DNA of 64,000 nucleotides from Porphyra umbilicalis (lineage: Eukaryota > Rhodophyta > Bangiophyceae > Bangiales > Bangiaceae), in the NCBI GenBank assembly GCA_002049455.2, contig KV918978.1, positions 1 through 64,000 on the forward strand, read 5' to 3'. Under the pieces are notes generated by a model. The model was given only the letters and a program-made list of their open reading frames with translations. It ran no database searches and had not been told where the DNA came from. Positions 20,943-32,901 of the stretch are shown here, piece by piece. The stretch's first letter is position 1. Each line of letters begins with the position of its first letter. Both the position numbers and the translations under genes were made by a program.

Positions 20943-20960
20943 TGGTGGAGCAGCAGGGGA
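20943..20960 (+). promoter_or_regulatory. Primer-binding site, LTR element 2
   Basis: TGGTGGAGCAGCAGGGGA, two bases after the LTR; identical to that of element 1. Confidence 0.8.
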
Positions 20961-20994
20961 GGAAGGCAACTCAACCTTCCTCGGGGTGGTGGCG

Positions 20995-23358
20995 ATGCGC
21001 CAGCCCGCCTCGGGGGGAACTTTCATGGTCCTCCTCCCCTTGGTGCCTAGCGCTGCGGGCGGTGCCCCGCAACGCCAGGTTTGGCTGAGTCCGGCCAGGT
21101 CGATGGCAGATGGGGAAGGGGATGGAGACCCCCCTGTTGTCGAGGTGCCTGGTGCTTGGGCGGATGAGATTACCCCCAGCGGAGGCGGATCGTCGGTTGA
21201 CGATCGCCACACCAGTGCAGGCCCCACGGATGTGGTTGCCCGCGGTGCGCGGACTTTGTTCCAACCCTTGCCCCCGGGCCTCGATCCGACTGGAACTCGC
21301 CCCCCGGCAGGCGCCCCCTCGGGTAGTACTCACCCCGAGGCGGTCCTGTCGGGTGCTGGCATTCATTTCGGCGTAGAACAGCTGCCCGACGTTATCACGT
21401 GGGGCGGTGGGTCTGTGCCACCACCGGCACGGGAACCTGTGGGTGGGAGCTCTAGTCGTGCTCTCCCAGGTTCACGGAGTGCCAAGGGAGCCCCGGCGCT
21501 TGAGCACGGCGCCGGGACCCACGGTATCGGTCCCCCGGCACTCGGGCCCGGTGGGAGATCCCCTCTCGGTGCTTGAGAGGGGGGGGCGATGCCAGAATCG
21601 GCACGGGAGCCTGCAGGCGGGAGCTCTAGTCGTGCTCCCTCAGGCTCACGGGGTGCCAGGGATGGCCAGGGTCTCGAGTGGCGAGACGCCGTGGCCGAGG
21701 TCGTTCGGTCCGAAGTTACCCGATCGCTAGTTACGATGTTGAGGGGCTCTACGCCCAGGCCCGCTGAGAGGCGGGGCCGAGCCCGACGCTCTACTCGTCG
21801 GCGCCGACGCGACAACTCGTCGTCGTCGTCGACCACTGACGTCTCCCGCTCGGGGGACGAGTCAGCTGTTGCGGCCCTACTTGGTGCGTTCCGTGCTACC
21901 CCCCCGCCGTCGACGGTGAGGGAGGGCACCCGGGGTATTGAACCGAGGGCCCAACCGACTCCTGACTCGGCGGAGGGTGAGCAAGGCGGGGGAGCGGGGC
22001 GAGGGTTACCCCAGGGTATTGACCCGGGGTTCCCGTCGCAACTCTCCTCCGCGACCGATCCAGAGGCTGGGGGGTGGCCGACTCAAACCACCCCGACACT
22101 CCAAACTCGGGTGGTGCCGCCCAAGATGGTGGTGAACCACCCGTACTACCGGGTGATGTTCGATTGTGAGACCTACGCGCTAGACAACAAGTCGGTTGTC
22201 TACGCGCGGCGCCAGGCCCGTTCTCTGGGCCGGCGCAAGAAAGAGGTCGCTCAGTCCTTCGGGGTGAACGATGAGTGGGATGGTTCCCCCCCGGCCAAGA
22301 TCTTCCAGTTCTTGCGCAAGTTTGCCAAGGCCTGTGACGACAACAACATCTCCGAAGGCGAAGCCTTCTACATCCTTCAAGACTTGACGAAGGAACCTCT
22401 CAAGTCAGAGGTGATGATGGTTATGCCAACTCGCCGTGCGGGTAACCCCGGCGAGGTCACTTCATACTTTGAACTCATCAACTGGATGATCCGGCGTCAC
22501 GTCGACGAGGCCTCGGTGGCTACTCTAGTCGAGAACCTGAACGTCGCGGTCCAACGGGACGACGAGGACGAGTTGTCCTTCGCCGAGCGCCTCCGCCGCC
22601 TCAACACCGAGTGCAGGTTCATGTACGGGGAGGGCGCCCTCAAGGGGCGCTTTGTGGAAGGTGTCCACCGCGCGGCGCGCGCCACTGTGCGTGAGCGCAA
22701 CACCCCCGGCATGAATTTGGCGGAGCTGGCTCGCGTCGCCCAGACTAAGGGCGACGAACACCGCTGGCTACGACTTAAGCAGCACAAGGAGCGGACAAAG
22801 GATCGAGAAGACCTCGCGGAGGAGGCCCGTCTCCGGCGACAAGCTCGGGCGGCCGCCCTTCCCCGGATCACTGGGGGGACGCGGGGTTATCAACCGCGGG
22901 ACGCCTCCGTCCGGACCGTCGGGGCCGTGGGTGCCCCCACTCCGGGCCCCCGGTACGATGTGTCCCGACCCAAGACTCCGGGCGGCTCGACCCCCGGGGG
23001 CAACGACAACCCGCGCTACCGCTCCCGACCGAGGGACGGGCCTTCCCGACCCAAATCCCGGTCGGCAGAGTACCCTTGCTGGCAGTGTGGTAAGGTGGGC
23101 CATTGGGCCGAGGTGTGCCCCGACTTGGACGCACGCCTACGCGAACGGTTGGCCATAGCCAGTCGGTGGTCCCCTCTCGGGACGTCCTCGGGCTTTCGCA
23201 ATACCCCGCGAGCGGGCCGGCGAGTAGCCGTTGCCACTCCCCACGAGGACTCCAGCTCAAGCGGCGAGGAGTCGACGCCGCTTGAGAAGGGGGAACCGCA
23301 GAGCGAGCCCGAGTGCGGACACACCACCTCCTCTGAGTCCGAGGAGGGAAACGAGTAA
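20995..23358 (+). pseudogene. gag: Gag of element 2, with an in-frame TGA
   Basis: One frame runs from an ATG at 20995 (or 21103) to 23358, broken only by TGA at 21574-21576; the downstream intact part is 589 codons from 21589. Just around the stop, a segment of the type AREPxGGSSSRAxxGSR occurs twice, showing a local duplication. The C-terminal half has the capsid-like region (PPAKIFQFLRKFAKACDDNN) and a CCHC zinc knuckle CWQCGKVGHWAEVC. The tail is Ser/Glu-rich. Pol follows after 20 bp in another frame. Gag packages the RNA. Whether the TGA is read through or is a mutation cannot be told here. Confidence 0.8.
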
Positions 23359-23378
23359 CCACCGGTGTTGGGCCCTCC

Positions 23379-26300
23379 ATGCGGCAACCGGTGGACCCAA
23401 CCCGGGACGTGGATAAGATGCCAGTACGCATCCTATCCCGACCCAAGGGGATCCGCCCCCGGGACGCACCCCTCCCGAAGGGGGTAAGCGGCCAGAATGT
23501 GATGGCCATCCTGACGGGGTCCAACAACCAAGTGGCCAGTTGCGTCTGGCTAGACGCGGGGCGTGAGCAAGCCCTTCGCGTCATAGTCGACACGGGGTCG
23601 TGTGTCTCCCTAGTACAGGAAGCGCTACTCCCCCCGGAGATGGAGGTGGCGCCCTTAGACGCGGCGACCGCTCAGATGTTTGACGTGAATGGGAAACTCC
23701 TTCCCATCACGGGCACCGTGACTCTTACGGTGCGAGTCGGCACTTACTCCACCCCAGTCACGTGTGGGGTAGTGCCGGGCATGTCGGTCCCCCTCCTCCT
23801 AGGGACCGACTATACTGAAGTCCATGTCCCCAACATTTGCGGGCCCAAGGGGTACATCCGGTTACTAAACGGATGTAGGGTCCCCATCCTCCGTCGGGGT
23901 AAGACGGTGTCGTATGCCCGGGCGGACCAACCCCAGTCGGGGGCCGCTAGTGAGGCGGACACCAAGGTGCGCCTAGCGTGCGAGGTGGTTATACCCCCGC
24001 GGTCCCGGGGATACGTCCCAGTACAGACGTCGTTCCAAGGGAATGGGGTCATCACCCAGCGCCATCGAGTGTATGAGCGCCACCGCGTGCATGTTGCAAC
24101 TGGCACCATGGACTGCACCGCCAACCAGACGTGGTGGGTGGAGGTAACCCATACGGGGAACACGAGAAAGCGACTCCCCAAGGGCATGGTCATGGGGCAT
24201 ATGTCGGCCTACTCCGGTACGGTAGCCGCCATATCCCGAGAGGACTGGGCTGCACTCAGCCCCAGTCCGACCACCGCGCCCGACGCAACGGACCCCGTGG
24301 AGGAGCCCCACGTTCATACTTCGAACGTGCCCGAGGGGCTGCGGCCTCAAGTTCTCGCCCTACTGGAGAAGCACCGAGCCCTCTGGAGTGGGCACTTGGG
24401 CTCCATCAAGGCCACGGAGCACCGGATCGAGTTGAAGCCGGGCTCCAAGCCCGTCCGGCTCAACCCCTACCGGATGGGTCCCCGAACTAGGGAACTCATC
24501 AAGGCCCAAGTCGACCGAATGCTCAAGCTCGAAGTTATAGAGCCCAGCCAGAGTGAATGGGCTAGCCCGGTGGTACTCATCCCGAAGCCCGACGGGAGTC
24601 CCCGGTTCTGCATCGACTATCGGCAGTTTAACGAGCGCACAGTACGCGACTCGTATCCACTACCCCGGATGGACGACTGCCTTGACTCCTTAGGGGATGC
24701 ACAGTTCTTCTACACGTTGGACTGCAACGCGGGGTACTGACAGATCCCCCTAGCCGAGGAGGATAAGCCGAAGACGGCATTCACTTGCCACTGTAGAAAG
24801 TACCAGTGTACGCGTCTTCCGTTTGGCCTGTGCAATGCCCCTGCCACTTTCCAGCGGGCTATTGACATGATCCTCTCCGGAGTCAAGTGGCAGAATGTGC
24901 TCGTCTACTTAGACGACCTCATCATCTTCTCCGCCGATGCCGAGTCGCACCTGTCCCACTTGGTCACGGTGCTCACCTTATTCGGGAAGCACGGGGTCAC
25001 CCTCAAGGCACAGAAGTGCAACCTCTTTACTAACGAGGTGGAGTACCTTGGCCATGTAGTACGGCCAGGACGCTTGAGTGTGAACGAGAAGAACCTCAAG
25101 GCCATCAAGAAGGCCAGATTCCCCCAGACCCAAACCCAACTTAGGAGTTTCCTGGGGATGTGCAATGTCTACCGCTGGTTCACGGTAGACTTCGCTAAGA
25201 CCGCGAAGCCGCTGAACAACTTGAACAGCGTAAAGCTTCCTAAGCCGTTGAGTCCCCCTACTCCGGAGGAACAGAACGCGTTCGACAAAATACGCGAACA
25301 GCTATGCCACCCGCCCATCCTTGCGATACCGCGCAAGGAGGGGAAGTACATCATCGATCAGGGGCTGAGGTGGATAAAGTTGAGCTAGATATATCCGCAC
25401 AGTATACTCATATATATCCATATTCATGACGTAGCTGCGTATTCTTAATGTACTCTGTCCATGCACCGACGATTATAATGTGCCTTAATAATTCTCTGAG
25501 GTCAGGATATATTGTAATCAGAGTGGAGATACTTTGCCTGAGTTTATCCGACTCCCGGAATCGGCTGTGCGCTACAACAACACTGGGGCAGCCCTTGCGA
25601 CGCCGCAGGCGAACAAGATGCCAATGTTGGCTACCAGATATGCGATAGGGGCTGGACCTTCGCAACTAAGAGAGAAATGTGTCTGGAACACCTGAGCCGG
25701 ATGCCCGGACCACGACGTGAAGGTGTTTGGGTATCCGCAGCATGATCCTATCCCCTTCGCGTGAGGAGCAGCCCTGCCGCCCTGCTTCTCGTCGCATGAA
25801 AACTGCGCCTCTTTGCTGTCACAACACCCTCCAGCGTCGACCACTGTTGCACCCCGACGAGCACTCGTCGTGACTTCGGGAGCACTGCCCGCAGCACCAC
25901 AAATCTTTCTGTGTCCGACGACGAGATTGTAGCTTTTAGTTTGCACGCTGGAATTGTGCAGGTACACCATACCATTCCAGTTTTCCATGAGATTGAGACC
26001 ACCTCAAAACGTACGTTGGCTGGCGCTAGACTGTGTTGGCGGCGTCGTCGGACAACCTCTCGTTGGTACATGCGTTGATCCCTATTTGCGCAGAAGTGTC
26101 CTCGGACAGAATATACTCACTCTAGGTACACAGATTATAATCGAAATCGGAGCGATGACAAATCCGAATATAATGCTGATCCTGAATCCGACCGACGAGG
26201 TCAGATCCGAATCCAGATACATGATATCATCAAAAACTCAAATCTGAGTGCATGTCAGCGCAACTGGAGTATATTCAGATTCTATGAAAAGTGACAGATT

Positions 26301-28273
26301 CAAAAGCCCCTGTCATCGATGTGGACGCTAGCTACGACCAGCTAGGGTGCTGCCTACTACAGCAGCAACCCGATGGCAAGTACCTGCCCGTAGGCTACTT
26401 CAGTAAGGGCCTACTACCGGCGGAGAAGAACTACACCGTCACCGAGATTGAGGGACTAGGTGTGGTGTGGGCGGTCGGTCTACTACGACCGTACATCGAA
26501 GGCACCAAGTTCCTCATCCGGTGTGACCACAAGGCACTGAAGTGGATACTAACCACGATGGCCTGCACCAACAATCGACTCAATCGTTGGCGCATCCTCC
26601 TCTCGCAGTTCGACTATGATGTGGAGTACAAGCCCGGCCCCCAACATGCGGTGGCCGACGCTCTGTCCCGCATCCCGACTGAGGGGCTGGACACGGGACC
26701 CATCTCCCAGGAGATCCCCACAGTCGGGGTGACCACTCGATCGGGGGCGGTTCTCGACCCCCGACTCCCCGAGAACAGGGAGACTGCCCGCATACCCCTG
26801 GGCGAACTAGTCCAGAAGCAGGCGACAGACGAGTTCTGTCAGGGGGTCAAGAAGTTACTTGACACCCCCACACCCATGCGCTTCTACGAGAACGCAGACG
26901 GGTTGTTGTGCCGTCGCGAACACCGCGAGGGGACCCAGCAGGTACTGGTCCCCCAGTCCCTAGTCAAGGACGTATTACGGGCGGAGCATTCCTCCCCCTT
27001 GGCTGCGCATCCAGGTGGGACGCGCATGTACCAGACCCTGCGGGACCAATACTACTGGCCCTCGCTGGCAATGGAAGTGTTCGGGTGGGTGGCAGCTTGC
27101 CCGACCTGTGCTACGAACAGGCTCATGGGTACACAGAGTAAAGCTTTCATGAGGTTGTTCCCCGCGACGGAACCCTTCGCAGCGCTGGCCATTGACTTAC
27201 TTGGCCCCCTGCCCAGGACCCCCGAAGGATATGAGTATATCCTTGTTATTTGTGACCGATTTACTAAGGTCACTCGGGCGGTCCCGCTTCGAGACATCAC
27301 CGCTCTGGATGTTCTCAGTGCGTTCTTCGACACGTGGGTTGCTAGCTATGGGATCCCCGATTCAGTTCTATCGGATAACGGACCCCAATTTGCTGCCGTA
27401 CTCTGGCAAGGGGTGCTCAAGACCCTGGGTATTGACACTAACTATGCCACCCCTTACCACCCACAAACTAATGGGCGGGTCGAACGGTTTAATAAGACCT
27501 TAGTTAAGCAACTACGACACTACGTAAGTGACCAAGTAGTTACGTGGCCCCGATACTTAAGCCTGGTAGTAACGGCTTACAATTCGCAAGTGCATAGTAG
27601 CACCGGGCAAATCTCTTTCGCGTTCGTAAGTCCCCGACGGCTTACTCCCGTGGCAATCGAACGACTTACAGCGGGCTCCGACCCTGGGGAGATAGTAACC
27701 CCCAGGCGAGCCAAGGAGAATTTCCTCCAGCGCCTTGACTCCCTTATCCCCCTAGTACGGGAGACCACGGAGAAGGCACAGGCCTGGTATAAACGAGCCT
27801 TCGACAAGCGCGCGCAGACTCGCCGCGAAGCCCTCCAAGTTGGAGACTGGGTATTCGTGAAGTCCCACGAGAACGAGGGGGGTAAGCTCGTCTTCAAGAC
27901 ACTGGGACCCTACCAGATCTTGAGGACCGACGGGCGTCGTCTTACCATCGAAAGTGACGATGGTATCCGTACCATCAATGGGAACCACGCCACCCGGGCC
28001 CCGGAACCACCCGAGGGGGACCCGGCGTGGGCGCGGGCACTGACGGCGTGGCGGGTCCCGTCCCTCCCCTCATCGGCCAGTAAACCGATTGAGGCTGTCT
28101 TCGACCGCTTTGTCGGACAGGGATACGATGACCAGGAGCGACTTATGCTCAAGGTCAGGTGGTTCGGGTATGGACCTCGGGAGGACTCCTGGCACTATGT
28201 GGAGGACCTCCCGGCTGAGAAGGTCCGCCAGCACTGTTTGCGGCACCGGCTCACGATGAGAAGAAGGGTATAA
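23379..28273 (+). pseudogene. pol: Pol of element 2 (PR-RT-RNase H-IN-chromodomain), with a stop and a MITE insertion
   Basis: Protease DTGS at 23589; LLLGTDY flap. RT spans about 24390-25200 with YLDD at 24906-24917. TGA at 24738-24740 replaces the Trp of the conserved GYWQ motif. RNase H is interrupted by a 954-bp hAT MITE (25359-26312); the frame resumes at 26313 when the insert plus one TSD is discounted. The RNase H remainder includes CDHKALKWIL. Integrase has an HHCC zinc region (LAAHPG...CPTC) and catalytic Asp (27194), Asp (27374) and Glu (27482). The C terminus matches a chromodomain (LKVRWFGYGPREDSWHYVEDL), which in chromoviruses targets chromatin. It is non-functional as it stands. 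Confidence 0.92.
25359..26312. mobile_element. hAT-type MITE in RNase H of element 2
   Basis: 954 bp, ends CAGGGGCT...AGCCCCTG, with a perfect 8-bp target duplication TCATCGAT (25351-25358 and 26313-26320), the hAT signature. The interior is AT-richer than its host, with ATATATCC-type motifs near the ends. No transposase frame was found. Confidence 0.9.
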
Positions 28274-28410
28274 TACAACTAACAACCCCCAGTACGGGGT
28301 ACCCCTCGCACACACCCCCGACAATAGATCCAGCCCAACTAGGGACAAGCCCACCGGGGGCCGGGCTGCGCATCACTGAGCGCCCCGGCGCCCCACTCAA
28401 ACCTGGGTAC

Positions 28411-30836
28411 CTACTCCCTACCCGGCGAGTGCGGGCGGTCGTCGCGAACGTACCCACCAAACTGGTCGTAACCCGAGTGGTCCGGGTACTCCTGGGCCGA
28501 CCCCCGGTCCGAGGGGCCCGGCCCCCACGACGAGCGCGGCACCCTACTCGGTGCCGCCCCCGCCGCGGCGTACCCTCCAAGAGTGGAGGGGTAGCCGCCC
28601 CCATGGTAGGGCGCGGCCGAGCCAGCAGGCTCTCCGGCGTACGGGATCCGACTGCGGCCCCCGCCCGCCGAAGCCCCCGCGGGCCCAGCCGCCACCCGCT
28701 GGCCGTGCCCCTCCAAGCGGGAGGCCATTTGGTACCCGATGGCCTCCGGGGTAGTGTCCACCAGGGACTGCGCGGCTGCGGCAGACCGGGGGGACGAGGA
28801 GTCCCGCAGTACGGACCCCGCCCCCCGGGTGACCCACGCCAGGGTATCCACCAGGGAGGCAACCATCACCTCCCCATGGGCAGCCCGCAGCGCCCCCGCA
28901 GCACTTGGGTAGGTGGACGCCAAGGCGTGGGCGCACCGTGGGGTGACGTACCCCCAGCTGAGGCTCTGCCCCGGCCCAAGGGGCGGGTAGTACGGCACCC
29001 CCGGCGGGGCAAACGTCGGACGGCCCGACCGACCCGCGGGGGATGCCCCCGCCCGGGTGGTCCGCCGGACAGCGCCCCCACGAGCAGGGGGGCGCTCGGC
29101 AGTACCTCGGGTACGCTTGCGCTGCTGGGGGACACTGGCCCCCGGCGCATCCCAACCCGAGTTGGGCGGGGGCGACGTCGCCGTTACCCCCGCCAAGTAG
29201 GAGTAGGCCAAGTTACCCAGGCCCTCACGGAGGCCTTTGCGCCCGGCCACCAGGCGTTTGTCACAGTGGACAAACGCCCGAGGCGCCTCGCCCTCCTTCC
29301 CGCCCACTCGGCGGGCCAGGTAGGGCCCTGCCGCCTCCCAGTCCAAGGACTGGTGAAGGTCCAGCAACTCGCTGAGGTACGCATGCGCGTGCGGGCCGGC
29401 CCCCTTCGCCACTTTGGCGAGGCGGAGCCCCACCAGACGCCCCACTGTGGCGGCTGGCAGATGCCAGAGGTATCCCTCAGTCCGGGCGGAGGCATACCAC
29501 ACCCCCACTACCTCCAGCACCCACTGGGTAGCGAGGATGGCCGCTGCCGGGGTAGACTCTCCCCGGCGGAGCGCAGTGCCAAAGTAGGCCGATATGCGCG
29601 GCATCCGGGCCGGGAACCCGAAGGGGACCTCCATGGCCGACCACCAGGACGGCGTCGGGCGCAGTATGCCCGCCGCGTCGAGGTGTGGACCTGGGAGCTC
29701 TCCACTTGAGAGGCCCGCACCAGGATGCCCGACACCTCCCGCACCCGGCGTTCGGTGCGGGCGTCCTGGTGGTGAAAGTGGGGGTCCGGCTCCCCCAAGT
29801 ACGGGGGGGAGCAACACGCCCACTCCCACGCCACGACGGGCGGCACGTCGTAGGCGGTGGCCCCGTCCATAACATTGGACTGGCGCGCGGCCACGCGCTC
29901 CACCCACGGCGCGTCCCCCGCCTCCTGTACGGCAGGGAGGTCCGTCGCCACCCCGGCAGGCAGTTAGTACTGCACGGGGTGGCGCGCCAGCCAGCGCTGC
30001 CAAGCCGGGCCCTGCTTGGGCAGCGGGATCGCAGAGTACAGCGCCCACAAGCGGCACTCCCCCATCTGACTGGGGGCAGCCGGGGGCGTCCACTGAACCA
30101 ACGCCCCCGGCCCCGCAAGTCCCGCCTCCCCCACTGCCGGGAGGCGCTCCGGGCGCGGTACCGGCGGGGGGGACTCCTGCTCCATGGGATCATCCCCCGC
30201 CTCGCCCGGCGCCGCTCCCGCTGCCAGGGGAGTGGCCGGCCGGCTGGGCGGCAGCGGCTCGCGCGCCGCCGCCAGTTGGGACCCGACCGCGTCCTCCCCA
30301 GCCGACCGCGTCGGCGCACTCGACGCGCGGGAGGCCGACGCCGACCCCGCCGTCGACTTGGACCGGCGGGGGGGAGGCGGCGGTTGGGTTGCTTGACTCC
30401 CCGCCGCCGAGGACTCCCGGCTCGGGGGCGCGGCGTTGGCCTGGCGCGCCCGGCGGGCTGCCTTGCCCCGGGACGCCGCCACGGCCGCGCCACTCAACTT
30501 GGTGGCGCCGGCAGGCGTAACAGGTCCCGACGCCGCCGCCCCGCCAACCCGCGGGGTGGCCGCCGTCGATCCCTTGGCCTTGAGGGCGCCCATACTTCCC
30601 GGCGCCCCGCCCATCCACGGGGACCCCGCCGCAGGGCTGCCCGACGTGGCCGTTGCCGATGCCGGCGTCCCACTTGGCGCAGGCGTGGCGCGCCCCGCAC
30701 TTGGGGAAGCCATCTCCTCGGTCGGCGCCACTGCCGTCGACCGCGAGGAGGCCATAGCCGCCGCGCCCGGGTCGGGGGAACGGCGAGGGGGAGGGGGGTG
30801 CCCCGCGCACAGAGGGAGGAGGGGGGAGGCTCTCAA
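28411..30836 (-). pseudogene. Antisense open region (accessory ORF) in LTR element 2
   Basis: Between pol and the polypurine tract, the strand opposite gag-pol carries a protein-like region of about 800 codons. The upstream part (30836-29964, 290 codons, Ala/Pro/Ser-rich) ends PAWQRWLARHPVQY and a stop. In the same or neighbouring frames the peptide continues plausibly (VAARQSNVMDGATAYDVPPV around 29890, then ISAYFGTALRRGESTPAAAI around 29600). It ends in the frame that finishes at 28411 with a Tyr/Gly-rich tail. One stop and one frameshift around 29.7 kb therefore interrupt it. I recognise no domain; the GTALRRGES...HLPAATVGRLVGL segment is ordinary globular composition. It may be a captured host gene or a regulatory antisense ORF. 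Confidence 0.45.
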
Positions 30837-31347
30837 CTCGAGTAGCGGTGGAGGGGGGGACAGTGACGGTCGGCAGTGGACGGCGTCCCCGTCTGTCCCC
30901 CGCCTACCCCCTTTTTATGAGCCCCTGTGTGGGGACAGGGGCCCTGACCCCGGGCCCCCTCAGTCCCACCCCGCGGGCCACTCCCCCTGGACGACTCCCC
31001 ACTTGGGGGGGGGGCCCGCACGACAGCCCCCCTGGTGGGAGGGCGGCGGGGATGCCATACTGGGCACCCGCCCCCCTGTTGGCCCACCGGGCACGGTTAG
31101 CGGGCCCGCCCCGGACACGCGGCAACACCCCTGGCCCCCGCTGCCGTGCCCCCCGTACGGCGACGGCGCGTACCCCCTTTCCCCGGCGGGGGCGCCCCCA
31201 CGATCCGGGGCAGCCATCACTGGCGAGGACCGGGGCAGCACCCGGGCCCCACACTGGAAAGCCCGGCGGCTAGCTGTCCTGGCCCGCCCGCCACACTCGG
31301 GCGGGCCCGCCCCCCTGGCCATGGGCCGCCGGGACGGCGACCCCTTT

Positions 31348-31358
31348 GGGAGGGGGAA
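31348..31358 (+). promoter_or_regulatory. Polypurine tract of element 2
   Basis: GGGAGGGGGAA directly before the 3' LTR (which starts at 31360); the plus-strand priming site for reverse transcription. Confidence 0.75.
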
Positions 31359-31359
31359 T

Positions 31360-32088
31360 TGTGACGGTCCGTCACATGGCCCCCCACACTCCGGGAACCA
31401 GATTCCCCGGAAATATGCCCCACTAACGCATATTTCAAATTGTTCCGCTGGCGACCCACTTGTGATCATTTCGTGGCTCGCCAACCACAACCGCAATCCC
31501 AATACTGGCCTGGGATTCGTAACCCCCCCAAGCGGGCCCCTACTTAAGGACCTAATTTTGTGTAAACTCGACTTGGATCATCGACTTATGTTACTTTGCG
31601 CCCCTGACCCTGGGGCGCCGCGAGGGTGTCACGTAGCACCCTTCCCCCGCCTGTACTCAAGGCGGTATTCGAAGCTTCGGCCGTCCTTCGGGTTATGGGC
31701 CCAGTAGGCCCTGAGGAGAGGGCCTTTCGTTGGTCCTTTGAGGGTGTTTGAGGAGGGTTTTCCGAGGGTCCTTTGAGGGAGTCTGGGGAGGGTTTTCCGA
31801 GGGTCCTTTGAGGGTGTCTGAGGAGGGTTTTCCGAGGGTCCGAGGGGAACGGATGAGATAAGAGGGTGAGGCGTGAGTGTTGCTTCGAGGCCTTAGACGC
31901 GGGCAAGTAAACTTCCGGTCACACAACTCGTGTTTGTCGCTCGGGGCGCCTTCCCCCGGTCGACGTCGTGCGTGTGCACTCTTTGGGGTTTCCTTCCGGG
32001 GCGGGTATTCCCCGAGAGGACTACCCGGCGACACCGTTTGGCTCGCCCTCCCTACAACAGGGTGAGGTGGGCTGAGCGTGTTGTCACA
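31360..32088 (+). repeat. 3' LTR of element 2
   Basis: Collinear with 20211-20940, starting TGTGACGGTC and ending TTGTCACA. The target duplication GGCTT follows immediately. Confidence 0.93.
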
Positions 32089-32093
32089 GGCTT

Positions 32094-32640
32094 TACTGAC
32101 TGACTTCAGAGGCTTGGCAGCAGGTCGTGGGCCAGGGAAGGTTGGGCATAGGTTGTTTGATTCTGTCATGTTGAGAGGTAAAATTGAACATGATGCAGTT
32201 GTTTGTGCGCTGAGCCACCTATACCACGCTTCATAGCGCAGTCGATATACCCAGAAACGACTAATAATAAAGACCGCGTTTCTCGTTTCTCATGCGTGTG
32301 TATCTTGCGCACCCCTCGTTCCTACCGATCTGAGGCCCCTGATGGACCAATCCGGAACGATGGGTGGACCAATCGAGAACGATGGTGCATACGGCACATG
32401 ATGTCACATCGACAATGTGCCTTTTCCCAGATGTGTCCGGGGCTCTTGAGGGCCCTAAGAACTATGGTATTACTGGCTAAGCTCGCAGACGATTTCTTCA
32501 TCATGTTTTCTGCACTCCCAACAAAAACGTCTTGTCTGTCCTCACCACCCTGTCACAATGCCTGGCACTGCAGCTCTGCGGATGCTCGCATGGTTCAGAG
32601 ACACCCAGTGCCCCACCTCCCCACCCCATCCACAACAGTT
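32094..32640. other. No recognised gene
   Basis: Right flank of element 2. No coding, repeat or RNA signal was identified. Confidence 0.3.
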
Positions 32641-32679
32641 TTTGTAGAGGCGTTCGCGACAACGGCCGAATGCTGTGGT

Positions 32680-32900
32680 CGGCAGCAGCAGCAGTCGCTG
32701 GCAGTTGTGGCGGCTGCCGGCGGCGGCGGCAGCTGCCAGCCGCGGCGGCAGTGACAAGCAGCGGCGGCTGCGGATGGTGGCGGCGGCGGCGGCCGGCGGC
32801 TGCGGACGGCGGCGGCAGCGGCGGCCGGCGACGGCGGCGGCCAGCAGCGGCGGTGCAGCAAACGGAGAGGGTGCGGCCAGAAGTGGTGAAGGCAGCTGGC
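32680..32900 (+). repeat. CGG/GGC microsatellite
   Basis: A tract of GGCGGC and GCAGCGGCGG units next to the left fold-back arm. Frames across it are compositional only. Confidence 0.7.
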
Positions 32901-32901
32901 C

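Larger units (their letters stand above)
20211..32088 (+). mobile_element. LTR retrotransposon 2: full-length Ty3/gypsy element with a chromodomain-like pol end
   Basis: Bounded by 730/729-bp LTRs and a perfect 5-bp target duplication GGCTT (20206-20210 and 32089-32093). Order: LTR, primer-binding site, gag, pol (protease, RT, RNase H, integrase, chromodomain-like tail), antisense open region, polypurine tract, LTR. Roughly two dozen LTR mismatches counted by eye (about 3-4%) suggest it is not recent. It is disabled by in-frame stops and a hAT MITE. Confidence 0.93.
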
